Origin: Hofstenia miamia
Taxonomy: Eukaryota; Xenacoelomorpha; Acoela
Length of the DNA stretch: 64,000 nucleotides
Direction: 5' to 3'
NCBI GenBank assembly: GCA_004352715.1
Contig: SCFE01000003.1
Coordinates: forward strand, 5,332,979 to 5,396,978
Numbering within the stretch: the first letter of the stretch is position 1; each line of letters opens with the position of its first letter. The notes below the pieces were generated by a model. The model worked only from the letters and a program-made list of their open reading frames with translations, was not told the origin of the DNA and made no database searches. This document shows positions 47,000 to 59,969 of this stretch, one piece after another. Position numbers and translations under genes: made by a program.

Positions 47000-49900
47000 G
47001 CAAGACAGACCAACTCAAGGAGAGTTGAGAGTGAAAAGCAAGCGAAATATAAAAAAATACAACAGAAGGCAGAACTTAATGGATGGAACAGCATTAAGGC
47101 AATTAATGCGGGAAAATGCCAATGTTCAGATATACAACGGGTATAGCTAAGTCAAAGTGAAGCAATGATAATTAAAGGACAGTACTAACTAGATGAAGAA
47201 CATTTAAAACGAAGGACTTAAGTAAGTGATAAGTAAAGACCAAAAAAATTGATTCCTTAAACTTCAAACGTATTTCATAATTATTAGGATAATTATCCGT
47301 CTTACATTGTATTAATTGAATTTTATTATGAAAATATTTTTATTCAAAATTTAGTAATGAAAATTTTCAAAATTCAAAAAAGTCACTAAATCCGTCGTTG
47401 AAATTTGAAGGATATTTTTATGGCACTGATATTTTTGTTTTCGTTCGCGTAAAGGTATTTCATTAGTTACCATTTACTTAGAGATCAATAAACATACAAT
47501 TCGCATCGGCATTACAGGATATTGCTTTCTCAATTCCTTAATGAATTCACACGTAATAAGCACATCTGTTTACAATAACAACATTGAAATATCAAGATTC
47601 TACAGAAAAGGTAGTTGTCTAATGTGTAACTAGGGAGAGCAAAGTGTCTATTATGAATGAATAATTTTTTTCCTTAAAAACTAGCCAATTTGAAAATGCT
47701 GTAGGTTTTTAAATATTACTTAGAAGCCTGAAATAGATTTCATTGAAACGAGAAGGATTTATAGTTCTACTCTATTAAAAAACCTTTGTTCTTTTGATAA
47801 AGCTGTGCCATTCTTGTGTCTAGCAAAGCCGAATGAAACTGAGTTCTCTCTGCTCAATCTGTGTATGTATCATAACACATAAAAATTCGATTTCACTGAA
47901 ACGTATTTCAACCTTCAAGCAATAAAAGATTAGAAAAAGACAGCCTTTTAAGTAGGATCTGCATAGACACATTTGCGAATTGGCAGTGTCTGGTTTCTAA
48001 ATTTTTAAATTACAATACTTTTAATAAGCTAAATCTAATCTAATTGAACCTGAATCATATCGTATCCAAACTTTTAGATGCATTACATATAATCAATTGT
48101 ATTTCTGAAGAATCCAGGCAGCCGACCTTCCCTGTTTGGCGAAGGTTGCCATGGAGTTACTTGCTGTATGAGAACAAGTGAAGAAGGGGGAGAGTCTTTT
48201 CTAAAAGTCGTTTGCTCACTGCAATAAATTACTCCATTTTTAGCCCTGAGCAAGTCAGTAAATCTGGATTTTAAAATTGTTGTTGTTTTCATATAGTTGT
48301 TACATTTTTCTCTTATATTTTGCTTCAAACAAACTGATATGGTTTGGGAAAACCTTCAAATTTCCATATTCAGAGTGATGCTTTTTATCAGGTGGGACTA
48401 GCCAGGCGATCAAATCATCTTCTGCAAGAACTCTGGTGATGGAAAATTCTTAAAATGTAGAGTTTTGATATGCTATTTGAAATGCTGTTTTTGAAAGTGA
48501 AAAGTGAAATTTACAATTGAAACAGATATAGAAATTATGAACACTTGGGAAGAGGGAAATAGTAATAAAACAATAGGAACAATTTAATCTGGTTGTGAAG
48601 GTGGCCTGCTGATGAAAATTATTTGAAGATTTATATTACTCGAATGTTAAACAATCTCTATAATGAATGAAATTAAACTAAACCTGTGGTAATCTTTCTA
48701 GTACAACATTTAATTTGGCAAAAAGGAAATGGAAGGATGGATGTAGGTTAGCACATCAGTGTGGTTTGTAGGCAAACCGTATTCACGCAGATTTAGGCTG
48801 AGTATTATCATAACTCATTGTGAGGGTGTAGTTTGAGTAGCAAAACTACTAGATTTGGTTCAATATTCAAACAAAGTATTTTTTCAAAATGATAAATTAT
48901 TTTTTTGTTATTTGAATTTCACACAATCATATTCCAAATAAATTTTATGCTTTGAGTTTTTGAAATTTTTGTTATTAATTTTTATAACATTTTTTAGCAA
49001 CAATTATTGGAAGGGGCATTGGTGCAGGTTTGAGTATGTCTAACCAGTTGAATTAGTTTTGGTTTCCGATTATTAAAGAATTGGAATAAAGGGGTATATG
49101 TGGTGTGCATGCAGATTGGATTTTCCATGAAGCTCAGCATCATGTCCTGCGATGAGCAGTTCAATGTTCCCGAAAAAATGTGATGCTCTGCAAACTGTGA
49201 TTGAAAAAATCATTATAAAATTAAAGCTGTGCGGGTACCCCTTTTTCCCCTGCCGTACTCCCGGGTGTGGCCGGGTACGGGTTAAGATTTCACGGCGACT
49301 GCCGGGTGTGCGTACAACTTTAAAATTCCTGGTAAAATTGTTATTTTTAAGATCAACTTGATGGGCTACTATTTAAGGTAACTTCTAATAGCTACCTTCC
49401 ATGCAGCCCTGGTTGAACGTGTCTATGAGCTGGGTACAATAAATTACAAGATATCTTGAACTAAAAAAAGCATTTGAAAACAATAATCTTCTAAACCATA
49501 TAAATTTGTAGATTTAAGTACTGTATAATAAGTGCGTGAAATCATTAAGTTTACAAGTAATAGCAAACTTGCCGGTATAACACATAATGAAATGCATAAT
49601 CGAAGTCGGCTTTTGTTAATAACGACATAATTCCTTTCTTTTCTCACGATTAGTTTAATTAATAGTTTAAGAAAGACGAGTTAGACGCTTAAATCTAGTA
49701 TTGAGCTACGTAATTCCATGAATATAAACAAAGTCTAAAACATTTTGAAAATCACATTTCTCTACATATTTATGATAATATGTAAATTCGATGGCAAAGC
49801 ACATTTGCTTAATTTTATATTTTAGAAAACAGTAATTTTTCCATCCAATATATAAGAAATTGCAGGAGAGTAATGCATTGAAAATTATTAATTCTTTCTA

Positions 49901-50184
49901 GTTTAGTAAATTTAATAATACTCGTTTTTGAACCTGCTGCGATATAATTAGTTGTATTGTTGTTCATTGAAATTTTTTTCCTGCTGTTACTAGTGTTTAT
50001 ATTAAGGAAATTTATCTTATGCATCCATGATATTTTTGTAGAAAAAATTAATTTGAATTTTTATGGTATTTTCTCAAAGAATTGTACAAAGAACAAAATT
50101 GAAATATATTTCTAAAAAGCCGTTCGTTTAATTCGATTCGTTTAATTTAAATTCTTCGATATTATCATTTTATTTCTGCGCTTG
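47000..50184. other. Intronic DNA, no gene recognised
   Basis: AT-rich. 47000-47250 is purine-rich and may be further decayed LINE. 49230-49320 is a GC-rich patch with CGGGTGTGGCCGGGTACGGG, resembling hAT-type repeat ends but unpaired. Confidence 0.45.
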
Positions 50185-50280
50185 GGCCACGGTTTGACTA
50201 TGTGATTGGTCACACGTGATCTGTCACATTTTGGTAAAACCGCACGTCTAAGCACATAGATAATTTGCGATGTGAAGTGA
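50185..50280. mobile_element. Half copy of the palindromic TAA MITE
   Basis: Begins GGCCACGGTTTGACTATGTG and continues through ATCTGTCACATTTTG and GATAATTTGCGATGTGA, matching the left arm of 923-1147. The right arm is missing, so the palindrome is lost. Confidence 0.7.
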
Positions 50281-50307
50281 TTTTATAACTTTTCTTGCTA
50301 CTATAAA

Positions 50308-50635
50308 ATTCAGGTCCAAGTTGGCCCAGGCCCGTCATATCCAAAACCATTATAAGATTTTTTATGAGTCAAAGAAATTGATTAGTGCTTGTTACTAATA
50401 AGGCAATTTTTTAAATAATTGCAATTCTTGTAGTCGTGGATTTGCTTTTCAATGAATAATTCGTCAATTGAGTATATTAATTGAAATAATATTATAATGT
50501 AAGGGAAAGAGTGTATATTTATTAATAAAATGTAGAACAATTATAGTCTTTGTGCAATAATTTTATAACCAGAAGGGGCCCGGCCTCGCTTCCCTTTCAA
50601 GGTCCTGCCTGGTCACAACTCTGCTCTGCAAAGCA
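50308..50635. repeat. Rearranged copy of the CCCGGTT..AACTCTG repeat
   Basis: 50315-50350 (GGCCCAGGCCCGTCATATCC plus AAAACCATTATAAGA) is the inverse of 11688-11727. 50577-50627 (GGGGCCCGGCCTCG to GGTCACAACTCTG) matches 11740-11790 in direct orientation. The two ends thus face differently from the copy at 11.7 kb, which suggests inversion of one part or a longer element of which 11.7 kb is a deleted form. Confidence 0.5.
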
Positions 50636-50639
50636 TGTA

Positions 50640-51870
50640 TATGTCCGATATTTAAAATTAAGCAAAATATATCTGATGTTAAAATATTTTTGAACGCATG
50701 TCAATACTTCCTAAATTAAAGCCCAATTAAAAAATCAATTGTGAAATTTTTAAGTGGGTTAACCTTAACATCGAATCTATGCAGATCATATAGCAACTAT
50801 AAAGAGCTTTAAATTTATGTTTCTGAACAAAATAAAATGGTATAGTAATTGTTTGTAGTTTAAACACACGTTACATTTTTATCTATATTGAAAATTGAAT
50901 TTTAGTTGATTTAAAAATATTTACCCATTTTTGCAATTTAAATTGAAAAATCTATTGAAATGTCATTTTAATGATGAATCATTTTTAATTTTAATGTAGA
51001 GATATTTAATTAGAGGGAAGGGCTAGAGAAAGGTTTGTGTAAGTTTTTCTTGAATGTTGTTAAACCAAATTTCCATGAAGCAAAATTTTTGGTGTCTTAT
51101 GCTTTATTCCACATATAGAACAATGTTCAATTTGCAGATTCAGGTTCTATTTGTTAGGTGGTTTAAATGAAGTTAGTTAAAACACACTTCTTAATATAAT
51201 CTTCAAGGTTTACTTTAAATTTGAAATATAAATTACTTTTTAAAATGATACCATTCTAGTTTTAAATTAGAAATATTTTAGGTGTACACCAATGTGCGTA
51301 AGTTCCTTATCTAAACAAAATTTTAAACGTGGATATCCACTGTCCTTTAAGGCATGTGAAACTTTGTGGCATTTGATCTTTTTTATGCCTCTTCAGTATA
51401 TATCAAAATTTATTGGGGTCTGGTAATGTTGCTACGTTTTTCAAAATGTTAATAGACACTGCTATTCGTACAGATTGTTGAAAGTTATACACGCAACGTT
51501 TTATGGATTTAAATAATAACAATGAAGTAAATATGTTAAAAAATTTCATTCGTAATTCCCAGTTTCAATCGCATTCATAAGACCGCAAAGGGGACATGGT
51601 GGAATGCATTAAAAAATTTTCAAAGTTGATTTTTTTTGCTTAGGTCAAATTTTTTTGTAAAAAATTCAAAAAATATTAAAAATTATTGTGGTGAAATGCA
51701 TTTTCATGGTTTTTTCATCACTGAAAAGCCCCCGTCTGAAAAAGTTACTTACGCCCTGTGCGTCACCAACAGCTCACGCTACGACAATCAGTAATGAACA
51801 TACGATAGCGCTCAAAGGCTTGACTGTATTAGATCGTGGAAAAATATTTTGACAAACAAAGATATTTTAG
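50640..51870. other. End of intron 1, splice acceptor region
   Basis: AT-rich DNA with no element recognised. It ends in AGATATTTTAG at 51870, the acceptor of Amt exon 2. Confidence 0.6.
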
Positions 51871-52053
51871 GTGAATATAATGATAAAAAATGCTGTTGAC
51901 GTCGTCTTTGGTAGTTTATCATACTGGATGTTTGGGTACGCACTCAGTTTTGGACAAAACAGTTTTTATGGATTATTTGCAATGGACAACTTCTTCACAG
52001 ATTCCACCAACAGTAGTACCATGGGCACAATGTTTTCGCATTTTTTCTTTCAA
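51871..52053 (+). CDS. Ammonium transporter (Amt/Mep/Rh family), second coding exon
   Basis: Adds 61 residues (61-121 of the protein). VNIMIKNAVDVVFGSLSYWM plus FGYALSFG forms the second transmembrane helix with the strongly conserved VNIM..KN, YW..GY and SFG elements. An extracellular stretch follows with two NST/NSS-type sequons (TDSTNSS). HFFFQ then starts the next helix region. The exon is 183 bp, begins after TTTTAG and ends at CAA|GTAAGA, phase 0 at both ends. It joins exon 1 without any missing residue. The next exon, expected to start near the conserved 'AT/S' of the third helix, is not in the window. Exon sequence shows no stop or shift, so the gene is probably functional. Confidence 0.95.
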
Positions 52054-53559
52054 GTAAGAATTTCTTAGTTCATTTAATAGTTATTCGACAAACGTAAAAC
52101 TCAATATTTTTGCTGAAATTTATGTTTATAAAACGCAATACTGCAGAGTTAGTATCAGTTATCTTTCCTAAATCCACCACATTTAATTGCACTTAATCAA
52201 TTTATGAGAAAATGCTGCAATATGTTTACTCCAATGTTCTTTGTAAGTTGTTTATCCTGCTAAATGCCTGCACTGGAGTAAAAGATTGGTATTGTCATCA
52301 ATTAGAGCCGTTATCATTATAGGAATATCCATTGGTATTTTGTGGGTATAGGTATGGCATGCGAGGATACCCATATGTTTGCAGAGATGTTTTGGGTGTG
52401 GTTATATATTGGGATAAATGAATATAGCAGCATTCTGTCTTAGATAAAAATTGCATGAGTGCTGATAATTTTAGGGCAAAATCTAATTCCTAAATGCTTG
52501 AAATTATACAAGGACGTGATTTATATAATTAGTTATTTTTTTCTTTATACAGATCTGAATCAACGTATGAGACACGGTTCTTTACAAATTATATTTTGCA
52601 ATAATTATATAGTTATGACACTGATTTTTAGTATCAAATTTAATTTGCGTATTGTGAATTCATATTTTGCCCGAGACTTAATTTCCATCTATATCTCTGT
52701 AAAGTTTATTTCTGAAAAATATCTTCAAACATGTACATTGAATATAAACTATAGCTAAAATAGCAAATTCAATTTGAAATGTAATAAATGAATGCATCAA
52801 AGGATTTTAGAAACATTGATATTTAATATTTGTTAAATTCCCATTACATTGCTGAAATTTATATTAAAAATTGGAAAAAATTTCGATAAAAACGCAGGTT
52901 TTACGAGGTTTTTCTAAGCAAAATATGTTTTCATTTACTGCCTACTTGAAATACGGCCTGGAAATTTGCAATATATCAGAAAGTGAACAAACCAATATTC
53001 TTAGAAGAATAGAATGGTTGCAAAATCTCGTCCAAGTATTCAACATTGTGATTATTACAAATTTCTTTCCTCTCTGTATTCCTACAAACCATTACATTTA
53101 TTTTAAAGTAAATAGAAAATTCATGGTCATCTCAACGTTCGGTCGAACAAAGTAGAGTTCTTTAATTGAAAAATACAATCGACATTCTGATCTGAATGCA
53201 GGTCAAATGATTAAATTCAAATATGGAAAATATTTATGAGCATTCCCACTTTTTACAAATAACAAATTCAGAAAATAACTTCAATTGAGCTTCGTTTTGA
53301 CCGTTTTGACATCTTAGGTAACTTTTTACATCAAATACTTGCTTTTATATGATGTGTATTTGTGACCTCATTTTAGTCCATTCTACTAGCAATTTAAGTA
53401 TTACTCGTTGGTTTATGGGAATAAATGAATTTTCTGCGGGGTGGCATATGCATATTTTTGGAATTTCATTCCTAACACGAACACCAATACATGAATTAAA
53501 CGTTTAAAGCAATTTGACAAACTATTGAGAAAAAATTATAGCATCTAGTTTGTATATAT

Positions 53560-53990
53560 TTGAAGAGAGTCAAAGCAAATTTATTGCTAAAAGGGACTCA
53601 GTACGAAACTATAAACTACAAGCTATTTACAAAATAATAATACAAAATATATATAATATAAAAATGTGGGTGTGATTGTTTGGATTTTTTAGTGCTATAC
53701 AAAATTTTCGAATGAGTGTAGTGTTTTATGGTCGTTAAGAATGCATTGTCTATTAAAGAGGAATGTTAATTTTAGTGGACAAAGTTATTCCATATCTTAG
53801 TTGCTGTGTGATAAAAGCTATTATAATGTTTATCTAAGCATAAACATTGTTGAGAGCGTTCATTTAATTTAATATATTGTTTTAAAAACGAAATTATGAG
53901 TTGACTAAATTTGAATTTAAATATTATTGATAAGATGAGCCCATTAAAAATGATTTGTGATTGGTTCACAAATTTCTGCTTCACACTGGA
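53560..53990 (-). pseudogene. LINE C-terminal/3' end fragment
   Basis: The - strand reads LNERSQQCLCLDKHYNSFYH, then ATKIWNNFV. This is the 'S..Y.....WN.LP' pattern at the C-terminus of CR1/L2-like reverse transcriptases. Stops follow and a short 3' region continues to about 53560. Nothing upstream of the C-terminus is preserved. Confidence 0.5.
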
Positions 53991-56520
53991 AATATTTTGC
54001 TTATTTAAGGATTATTAAATTTATTACCGGCTCAAATTACGTTTCCGTACATAGAAGAATTCCTATTTTAGTTGGTGTATGTATTGTAAGCATCTTGCAT
54101 TCAAGCGAGTCGCGGACTGCCTCTGGACAGAAAATTGGCAGTAAGCAATGACTAATTGCAGCTGATTATGTTAGTAAATAAAATTCATATTCCAGAAATC
54201 CTATTGTTTGTTTCACATATGTACTGTTGTAATTTACATACCACAAGGTTCCAATGTTGCTCAATAAAATGTATATTATAAACAAATTGGCATGTTTCCG
54301 GATCACAAATGTATGTTAATGTAAACGAAAGTGATTATTGATTGAAATGAAAACAGATAATGCTATATTATAGATGATTTTTTGTATTTGAAATAAATGA
54401 AGATTGAATTTCAAATCGCTCTATTAAATTTTTCCAATGCTAATTTCAAAATATTTTAACACCTCTTTGGTTTCAATTACAAAAGAATTAAATAATTCAA
54501 TTCTTTGTTGCAATTTAACGCTTGATTTAACATTGCCAATCACAATCTTGCTTTGATTTAAAACATAGAGTGACCTTAGACAGACAGGCTATTTTCTTCT
54601 TCTCTTTTTAATGAAGATTTCTAATCAAGTTAGCAAAAGTAATACATGGATTCTTAAATCTGTATGTAGGAGCTAATAACATTAAATAGTAACATTTTCA
54701 ACATTGATCAATTTTGAATCACCACTTTTGATTTGTGTTCTTTTACTATATAATATATTTAATTCGATTTAGTAAATATTAATGTGCTACAATAAAGTGT
54801 TAGCTGTAAAAAAATTCACACAATATTTACTACAAGCTAAGGATCTTAAAATTTGATGGGTAATTTGCCTTTGGCCCTATTTCCACTGGGAATTTTTCAA
54901 AATCTGTGATGATATCTTCAAAAAAAATTAAATCCTTGTAACTCACAAACTAATGAAGATATTTAAAGTCTGAAAGCACCATACCATAGATAATTTCCTT
55001 CTGCAGCACGACGAACCTTGACATTACCCACATTGTTTGTCTTCAAAAAACAAAATATTTCAAGGTAGTTGTTGGTTACCTTGCGTATGCCTCACCCATG
55101 GACATTGGACCGCCTCATTCTATGAACCCTATGTATGAAAAGTCAAATTTGAAGATTTGTACAAAAATGGCATTTCTCATTGAAAAATATTCTGGTTGCA
55201 TGTACTTCAGACACAAAAATAAATTTTAGAACAAAACTTCAATATTGCATAGATGTGTCCAAACAAAACTGTTAAAAATGTATGTATATGAAATTTTATT
55301 AAAAGAACTAGTATCCTTTTTAGGATAATTTAATATTTTCTTAAAGACTGTATGCTTTCTGTATCTATAATTATGTTGTTAATGCATGTAGCTTTTAGAG
55401 CATTTTATTGATAACTCCCAATAGATATTTTGATATAATAAATGATTTCTGAGAAATTGGAGAATGTTTTGGTATGGTAGACTTAAGAGGGTCCATTGTC
55501 GCATGTATTGTTATTAAATGTAACGGCTTAAGACATTTAGACGAGATTTTTTAGCATTTCCATTAGTTATGGACTTTGTAAAAAAACCATTTTAACTGTA
55601 AGTCGCATAGCAAATTCTATGCACAATCATTTCATCCTATTGTATTTCATAAGAAGAGTATTATTTGATAGAAAAAGCCTTACCCGAAATTATTCTTATG
55701 CTAAAACTGGGAGCCCCCGCTGCTGGAAGTCTGTAACTGCCTTGAACTGCGTGGAAATTCAATGTTACTACTTTGAACTGCTCTTGGTGCCTGAAACTGT
55801 CTCAGGGTTGCCACTTGGTCACTTTTAAGAAACTATTCACATTTATATTAAAATAACTTAATGTCATTTTTAGACACTTTTTGATTTTTTCTTGATTGAC
55901 TCAAATTTTCTAATTGCTAATCTAAATCTAACATTAATTAATTGGGAATGCCATTTAGACTTCGTAATGAAGGAATAAGAAAGCAATGTTCATTAATGTT
56001 GAAGAAAAACATTTAGAAATTGAAAGAAAACCTATTTATATATTATATGCTCGCAATTATTTGAAAAAATATTCCTGGGTGAGATTTCATGCAATATTGT
56101 GATTTCAGTCTGAAACTGACTGGAAATTTTTAATGTAATGTGTGTAGGCATCTTATTACTGCATAGAAATTGCTCTGAGGTAGCCTGGAACTGCCTGAAC
56201 AATCGGCTTTCAAATTTCCAGACATTGGGTTAAGGTATAGAAGAGTGCATTGATTAGTAGGAACTATGGTAAAATTACTTCTATGATATTGTTGCATGCA
56301 ACAGGAAAATGTTATAAATTTGAACTTGAGGAATCCTTACAAATGGAAAAAGAAATACTGTTGGGGATCTCAGAGAAAAATGAATATGAGATAGAAGCTA
56401 GAACACAAGAAATAATATTTACATTTAATTGTAGAATAATAGAGATATCAGCTACAAAGGAATGAAACAAAAAAATAGGAGGAACAATTAAGAAAGTATG
56501 GAGTATTGACAAAAGAGATA
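53991..56520. other. Intronic DNA, no gene recognised
   Basis: AT-rich with short ORFs of no recognisable family. Confidence 0.5.
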
Positions 56521-56820
56521 GAGACTTTGGAAACCGAGGTAGACTTGGGCTACTCCCTGTATTAATACCAAGAAGTAGATGGATGAGTAATGAAGAAATG
56601 AATTCTGATATTTCACCACTATACAAAAAAGGCAACCCATTAGATCCCATTAATTATCGTCCCATTAGTATTAGTCACGCGTTTGCTAAAAAATTTGAAA
56701 AAATTCTTGCAGCACAAGTGTATAAATAAGGAGAACCGAATTTCATCAGAAAATCACTACGGATTCAGGCCAAACTTCCTCCCAACTAACGCAATTTTCT
56801 ATATTTTAGTTTGTAGTATC
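56520..56820 (+). pseudogene. LINE reverse transcriptase fragment
   Basis: The + frame reads SPLYKKGNPLDPINYRPISI, then SHAFAKKFEKILAAQVYK and a stop. After a one-base shift it continues ENRISSENHYGFRPNFLPTN. These are RT motifs (PLYKKG..dp.NYRPIS, EKi, QYGFR). The fragment is cut off at the right by the R4/Dong-like LINE inserted in the opposite orientation. Confidence 0.75.
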
Positions 56821-56864
56821 CCCCTTTGTTATTTTTTCCAACAATAAATTTGGTTTCGCTCTTA

Positions 56865-57970
56865 TTAATATCATTATTATTATTTCATTTCTTCTCACAG
56901 CGTCATGCTGGTCTTCCACTCAGCTCGGGGAACTCACCTGTTCCCACGGAGTCTGAGAGCTTTCTCAGTACGCTAGCTGTTCCTAACAAAGCTGCCCTAT
57001 GGTGCTACTGCTCCTCCCCACTTTGGTACTCCCAACTTCTCCAAGTATCTCTTATGCTTCTTACTCACTGCTCTTAGTGCTCCTACTACTACCGAGACTA
57101 CTTTAACCTTCTTCAATTTCCACAGCCTCTCTATTTCCTCTGCCAACTCCCTGTACTTGTCTATCTTCTCTTTCTCATTGCTTTCTACATTTCTGTCATT
57201 TGGTACTGCTATGTCTATCACTGTTCCCAATCTTTTCTCTTTGTTTACCACTACTATGTCTGACCTCCTTGCTTCTATCACTTTGCTTGTCTGTATGTTG
57301 AAGTCCCACACTATCTTAACCTTCTCATTTTCTATGACGCTCTGTGGTTTGTGCTCATACCACTTGTCTCCTGCTTCGAACCCATGCTGCCTGCTCAAAC
57401 TCCAGTGTATCATTCTTCCCACCTTGTCACGCCTGAACTTATATTCATTCTGAGCCAACTTCTCACACCCTGCTATCAGATGTTCTACTGTCTTGCCTCT
57501 TCCTACATAGCCTACACTTATCACTTACTTCTAATCTACTGCCTATGTGCTTCTTCACCCAGTTTGTTCTTATTGCTTGCTCCTGTGCTGCCACTATCAG
57601 TGCTTCTGTTTCTCTTTTCAGTCCTGCCTTCTTTAAGCACTTGTTGCTTTCTTCACTGTCACACTTTTCTGTGTTCCTCCTGTATTCTCCATGCATTGCC
57701 TTCTGCTTATACCTTGTTTGTCTCTCTAATTCCATCCTACTTTGGTATGCTGTCTTTCCTTCACTCTCAGTTCCTTAACTCCTTCGTGACCTCCATCTGC
57801 TCATCTGTCCATTTATGCCGTCGTTCATTGGTCTGTGGGGATCCTATACTACCATTTCTCGAGGCCACATTCCCGATTGTGGAGTCCGCCTGACCGGAGA
57901 TTCTTCGCACCCTCTGACCATTTAAGGCATGCAGGGGACTGACGACCTTTTCTTTTGTCTTCAATTTCAT
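56865..57970 (-). mobile_element. RLE-type LINE C-terminal region (R4/Dong-like)
   Basis: The - strand reads, in order: a short N-terminal-like piece (57767-57970, RRHKWTDEQMEVTKELRN), then LKRETEALIVAAQEQAIRTN, DKCRLCRK, and after a one-base shift KTVEHLIAGCEKLAQNEY. Together these give a C-x2-C-x8-H-x4-C zinc knuckle. Downstream are IHWSLSRQHGFEAGDKWYEH, IVWDFNIQT and RRSDIVVVNKEKRLGTVIDI with AVPNDRN. That is a PD-(D/E)xK-type nuclease core in which the usual RPD is RSD. VVVGALRAVSKKHKRYLEKL and GVPKW follow. The 3' end meets a TAA-type repeat (ATTATTATT at 56873-56884). RLE downstream of a CCHC knuckle is the arrangement of R2/R4/NeSL-type LINEs. The RT domain is missing, apparently by internal deletion. 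Confidence 0.75.
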
Positions 57971-58249
57971 ATTAGGAAAGGGTTAGAATATAACCAAACA
58001 AAACTTTCCTACTTGTTTGTTTTTGGGCATAGATTTATTTAATTTGCACCCATCTATATTATTATTTTTTTTTTATTGGGCTATATTACCAAAAATATTG
58101 GAATTACATAAGCATTGATAAATATAAATTTACAAATGGTGGTCAATTGATGGATCTAACTGATCGACTATTAGAGCATTCGCAACATATGAAAAAAGTA
58201 CATGAATTATTAATATCGAAGAATCCGATCTATCATCAAAAAGGAGCGA

Positions 58250-58690
58250 AGCTGTGCTTTCAATTTTAATATAAAAAGGTATTTCTCATAAGATAATTTT
58301 ACTGTATAAATCACATAGGAGAAATAATTGTGATCACCTTTGATAATATTGGATCAATGTCGACGTGTAGTCTTGTTAGAGGAGATTTAGAAAAAAAATG
58401 CCGAGAAGTCTAAATCAATACTGCCATTGGAAATTCGGTTGAACAGGAATAAATCATAATATTCAAATAGATATGAAACGGGCATAGAGTTACATATTCC
58501 AAACAAATCAAGGTAAGGTTTATGGAAAAGACGTGTAATCCATCGAAGTTGACGTAAATGGAATGTTTCAAATTTTTTAAGAATTCTAATAGGCGAAAAC
58601 CTTTCTTGTGAAGCGTATGGTAAAATTAAAAGAACATCAGAATAATAAAGTTGATATTTGCAAGATAGTGAAAGTGAAAATGGCATTATT
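58250..58690 (-). pseudogene. LINE C-terminal fragment (CR1/L2-like)
   Basis: The - frame at 58387-58686 contains ILKKFETFHLRQLRWITRLF and SYLFEYYDLFLFNRISNGSI with DLDFSAFFF. This is the 'R.A.R.I ... RDL...YKI.NG..D.D...FF' pattern found after LINE reverse transcriptases. No RT core is nearby. Confidence 0.5.
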
Positions 58691-58699
58691 CTTCTAAGT

Positions 58700-58933
58700 A
58701 AAAAAGCCGACTTCGTACATTTTTCATGAAACAGTTCGACAATTCGGAAAGAGAATAAAAGAACATCTAAGTGGACATTTAAATACAGAAATCTATCAAC
58801 ATCCTCACGAACTTAAAGAAAATAATTTTGACATCATAATATGAACAAAGAACACCAAAATAGCAGAAGCAATTATATTAAAGAAAGAAGATCATAACTA
58901 TATTTTAAACAAGCACGTTAATTACATCAAAGA
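58700..58933 (+). pseudogene. GIY-YIG endonuclease-like fragment (Penelope-like element)
   Basis: The + frame reads HETVRQFGKRIKEHLSGHLN, then QHPHELKENNFDIII, a stop, and TKNTKIAEAIILKKEDHNYI. The R..KR.KEH core, the following His-rich segment and the IAEA.....LN motif match the C-terminal half of GIY-YIG nucleases attached to Penelope-like reverse transcriptases. The RT part is not visible to the left, and a 1000-N gap starts at 58934. Confidence 0.55.
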
Positions 58934-59933
58934 NNNNNNNNNNNNNNNNNNNNNNNNNNNNNNNNNNNNNNNNNNNNNNNNNNNNNNNNNNNNNNNNNNN
59001 NNNNNNNNNNNNNNNNNNNNNNNNNNNNNNNNNNNNNNNNNNNNNNNNNNNNNNNNNNNNNNNNNNNNNNNNNNNNNNNNNNNNNNNNNNNNNNNNNNNN
59101 NNNNNNNNNNNNNNNNNNNNNNNNNNNNNNNNNNNNNNNNNNNNNNNNNNNNNNNNNNNNNNNNNNNNNNNNNNNNNNNNNNNNNNNNNNNNNNNNNNNN
59201 NNNNNNNNNNNNNNNNNNNNNNNNNNNNNNNNNNNNNNNNNNNNNNNNNNNNNNNNNNNNNNNNNNNNNNNNNNNNNNNNNNNNNNNNNNNNNNNNNNNN
59301 NNNNNNNNNNNNNNNNNNNNNNNNNNNNNNNNNNNNNNNNNNNNNNNNNNNNNNNNNNNNNNNNNNNNNNNNNNNNNNNNNNNNNNNNNNNNNNNNNNNN
59401 NNNNNNNNNNNNNNNNNNNNNNNNNNNNNNNNNNNNNNNNNNNNNNNNNNNNNNNNNNNNNNNNNNNNNNNNNNNNNNNNNNNNNNNNNNNNNNNNNNNN
59501 NNNNNNNNNNNNNNNNNNNNNNNNNNNNNNNNNNNNNNNNNNNNNNNNNNNNNNNNNNNNNNNNNNNNNNNNNNNNNNNNNNNNNNNNNNNNNNNNNNNN
59601 NNNNNNNNNNNNNNNNNNNNNNNNNNNNNNNNNNNNNNNNNNNNNNNNNNNNNNNNNNNNNNNNNNNNNNNNNNNNNNNNNNNNNNNNNNNNNNNNNNNN
59701 NNNNNNNNNNNNNNNNNNNNNNNNNNNNNNNNNNNNNNNNNNNNNNNNNNNNNNNNNNNNNNNNNNNNNNNNNNNNNNNNNNNNNNNNNNNNNNNNNNNN
59801 NNNNNNNNNNNNNNNNNNNNNNNNNNNNNNNNNNNNNNNNNNNNNNNNNNNNNNNNNNNNNNNNNNNNNNNNNNNNNNNNNNNNNNNNNNNNNNNNNNNN
59901 NNNNNNNNNNNNNNNNNNNNNNNNNNNNNNNNN
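58934..59933. other. Assembly gap, exactly 1000 N
   Basis: Placeholder gap followed by (TA)n at about 59937-59954. Confidence 0.98.
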
Positions 59934-59969
59934 TAAATATATATATATATATATAATATAATTATATGG

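Larger units (their letters stand above)
3434..51870 (+). other. Amt intron 1 (48,437 bp), filled with transposon remnants
   Basis: Bounded by GAG|GTAATC and TTTTAG|GTG. Both flanking exons are in phase 0 and join across the conserved Amt motif, so the junction is well supported. The length includes N runs of placeholder size and some probable false duplications, so the true length is uncertain. I found no host exon inside. A small unrecognised exon or nested gene cannot be excluded. Confidence 0.88.

Noticed and set aside
57351-57893. 180-codon + strand frame rich in Leu/Ser/Cys
   Set aside because: Antisense shadow of the RLE-type LINE on the - strand, which has recognisable motifs.
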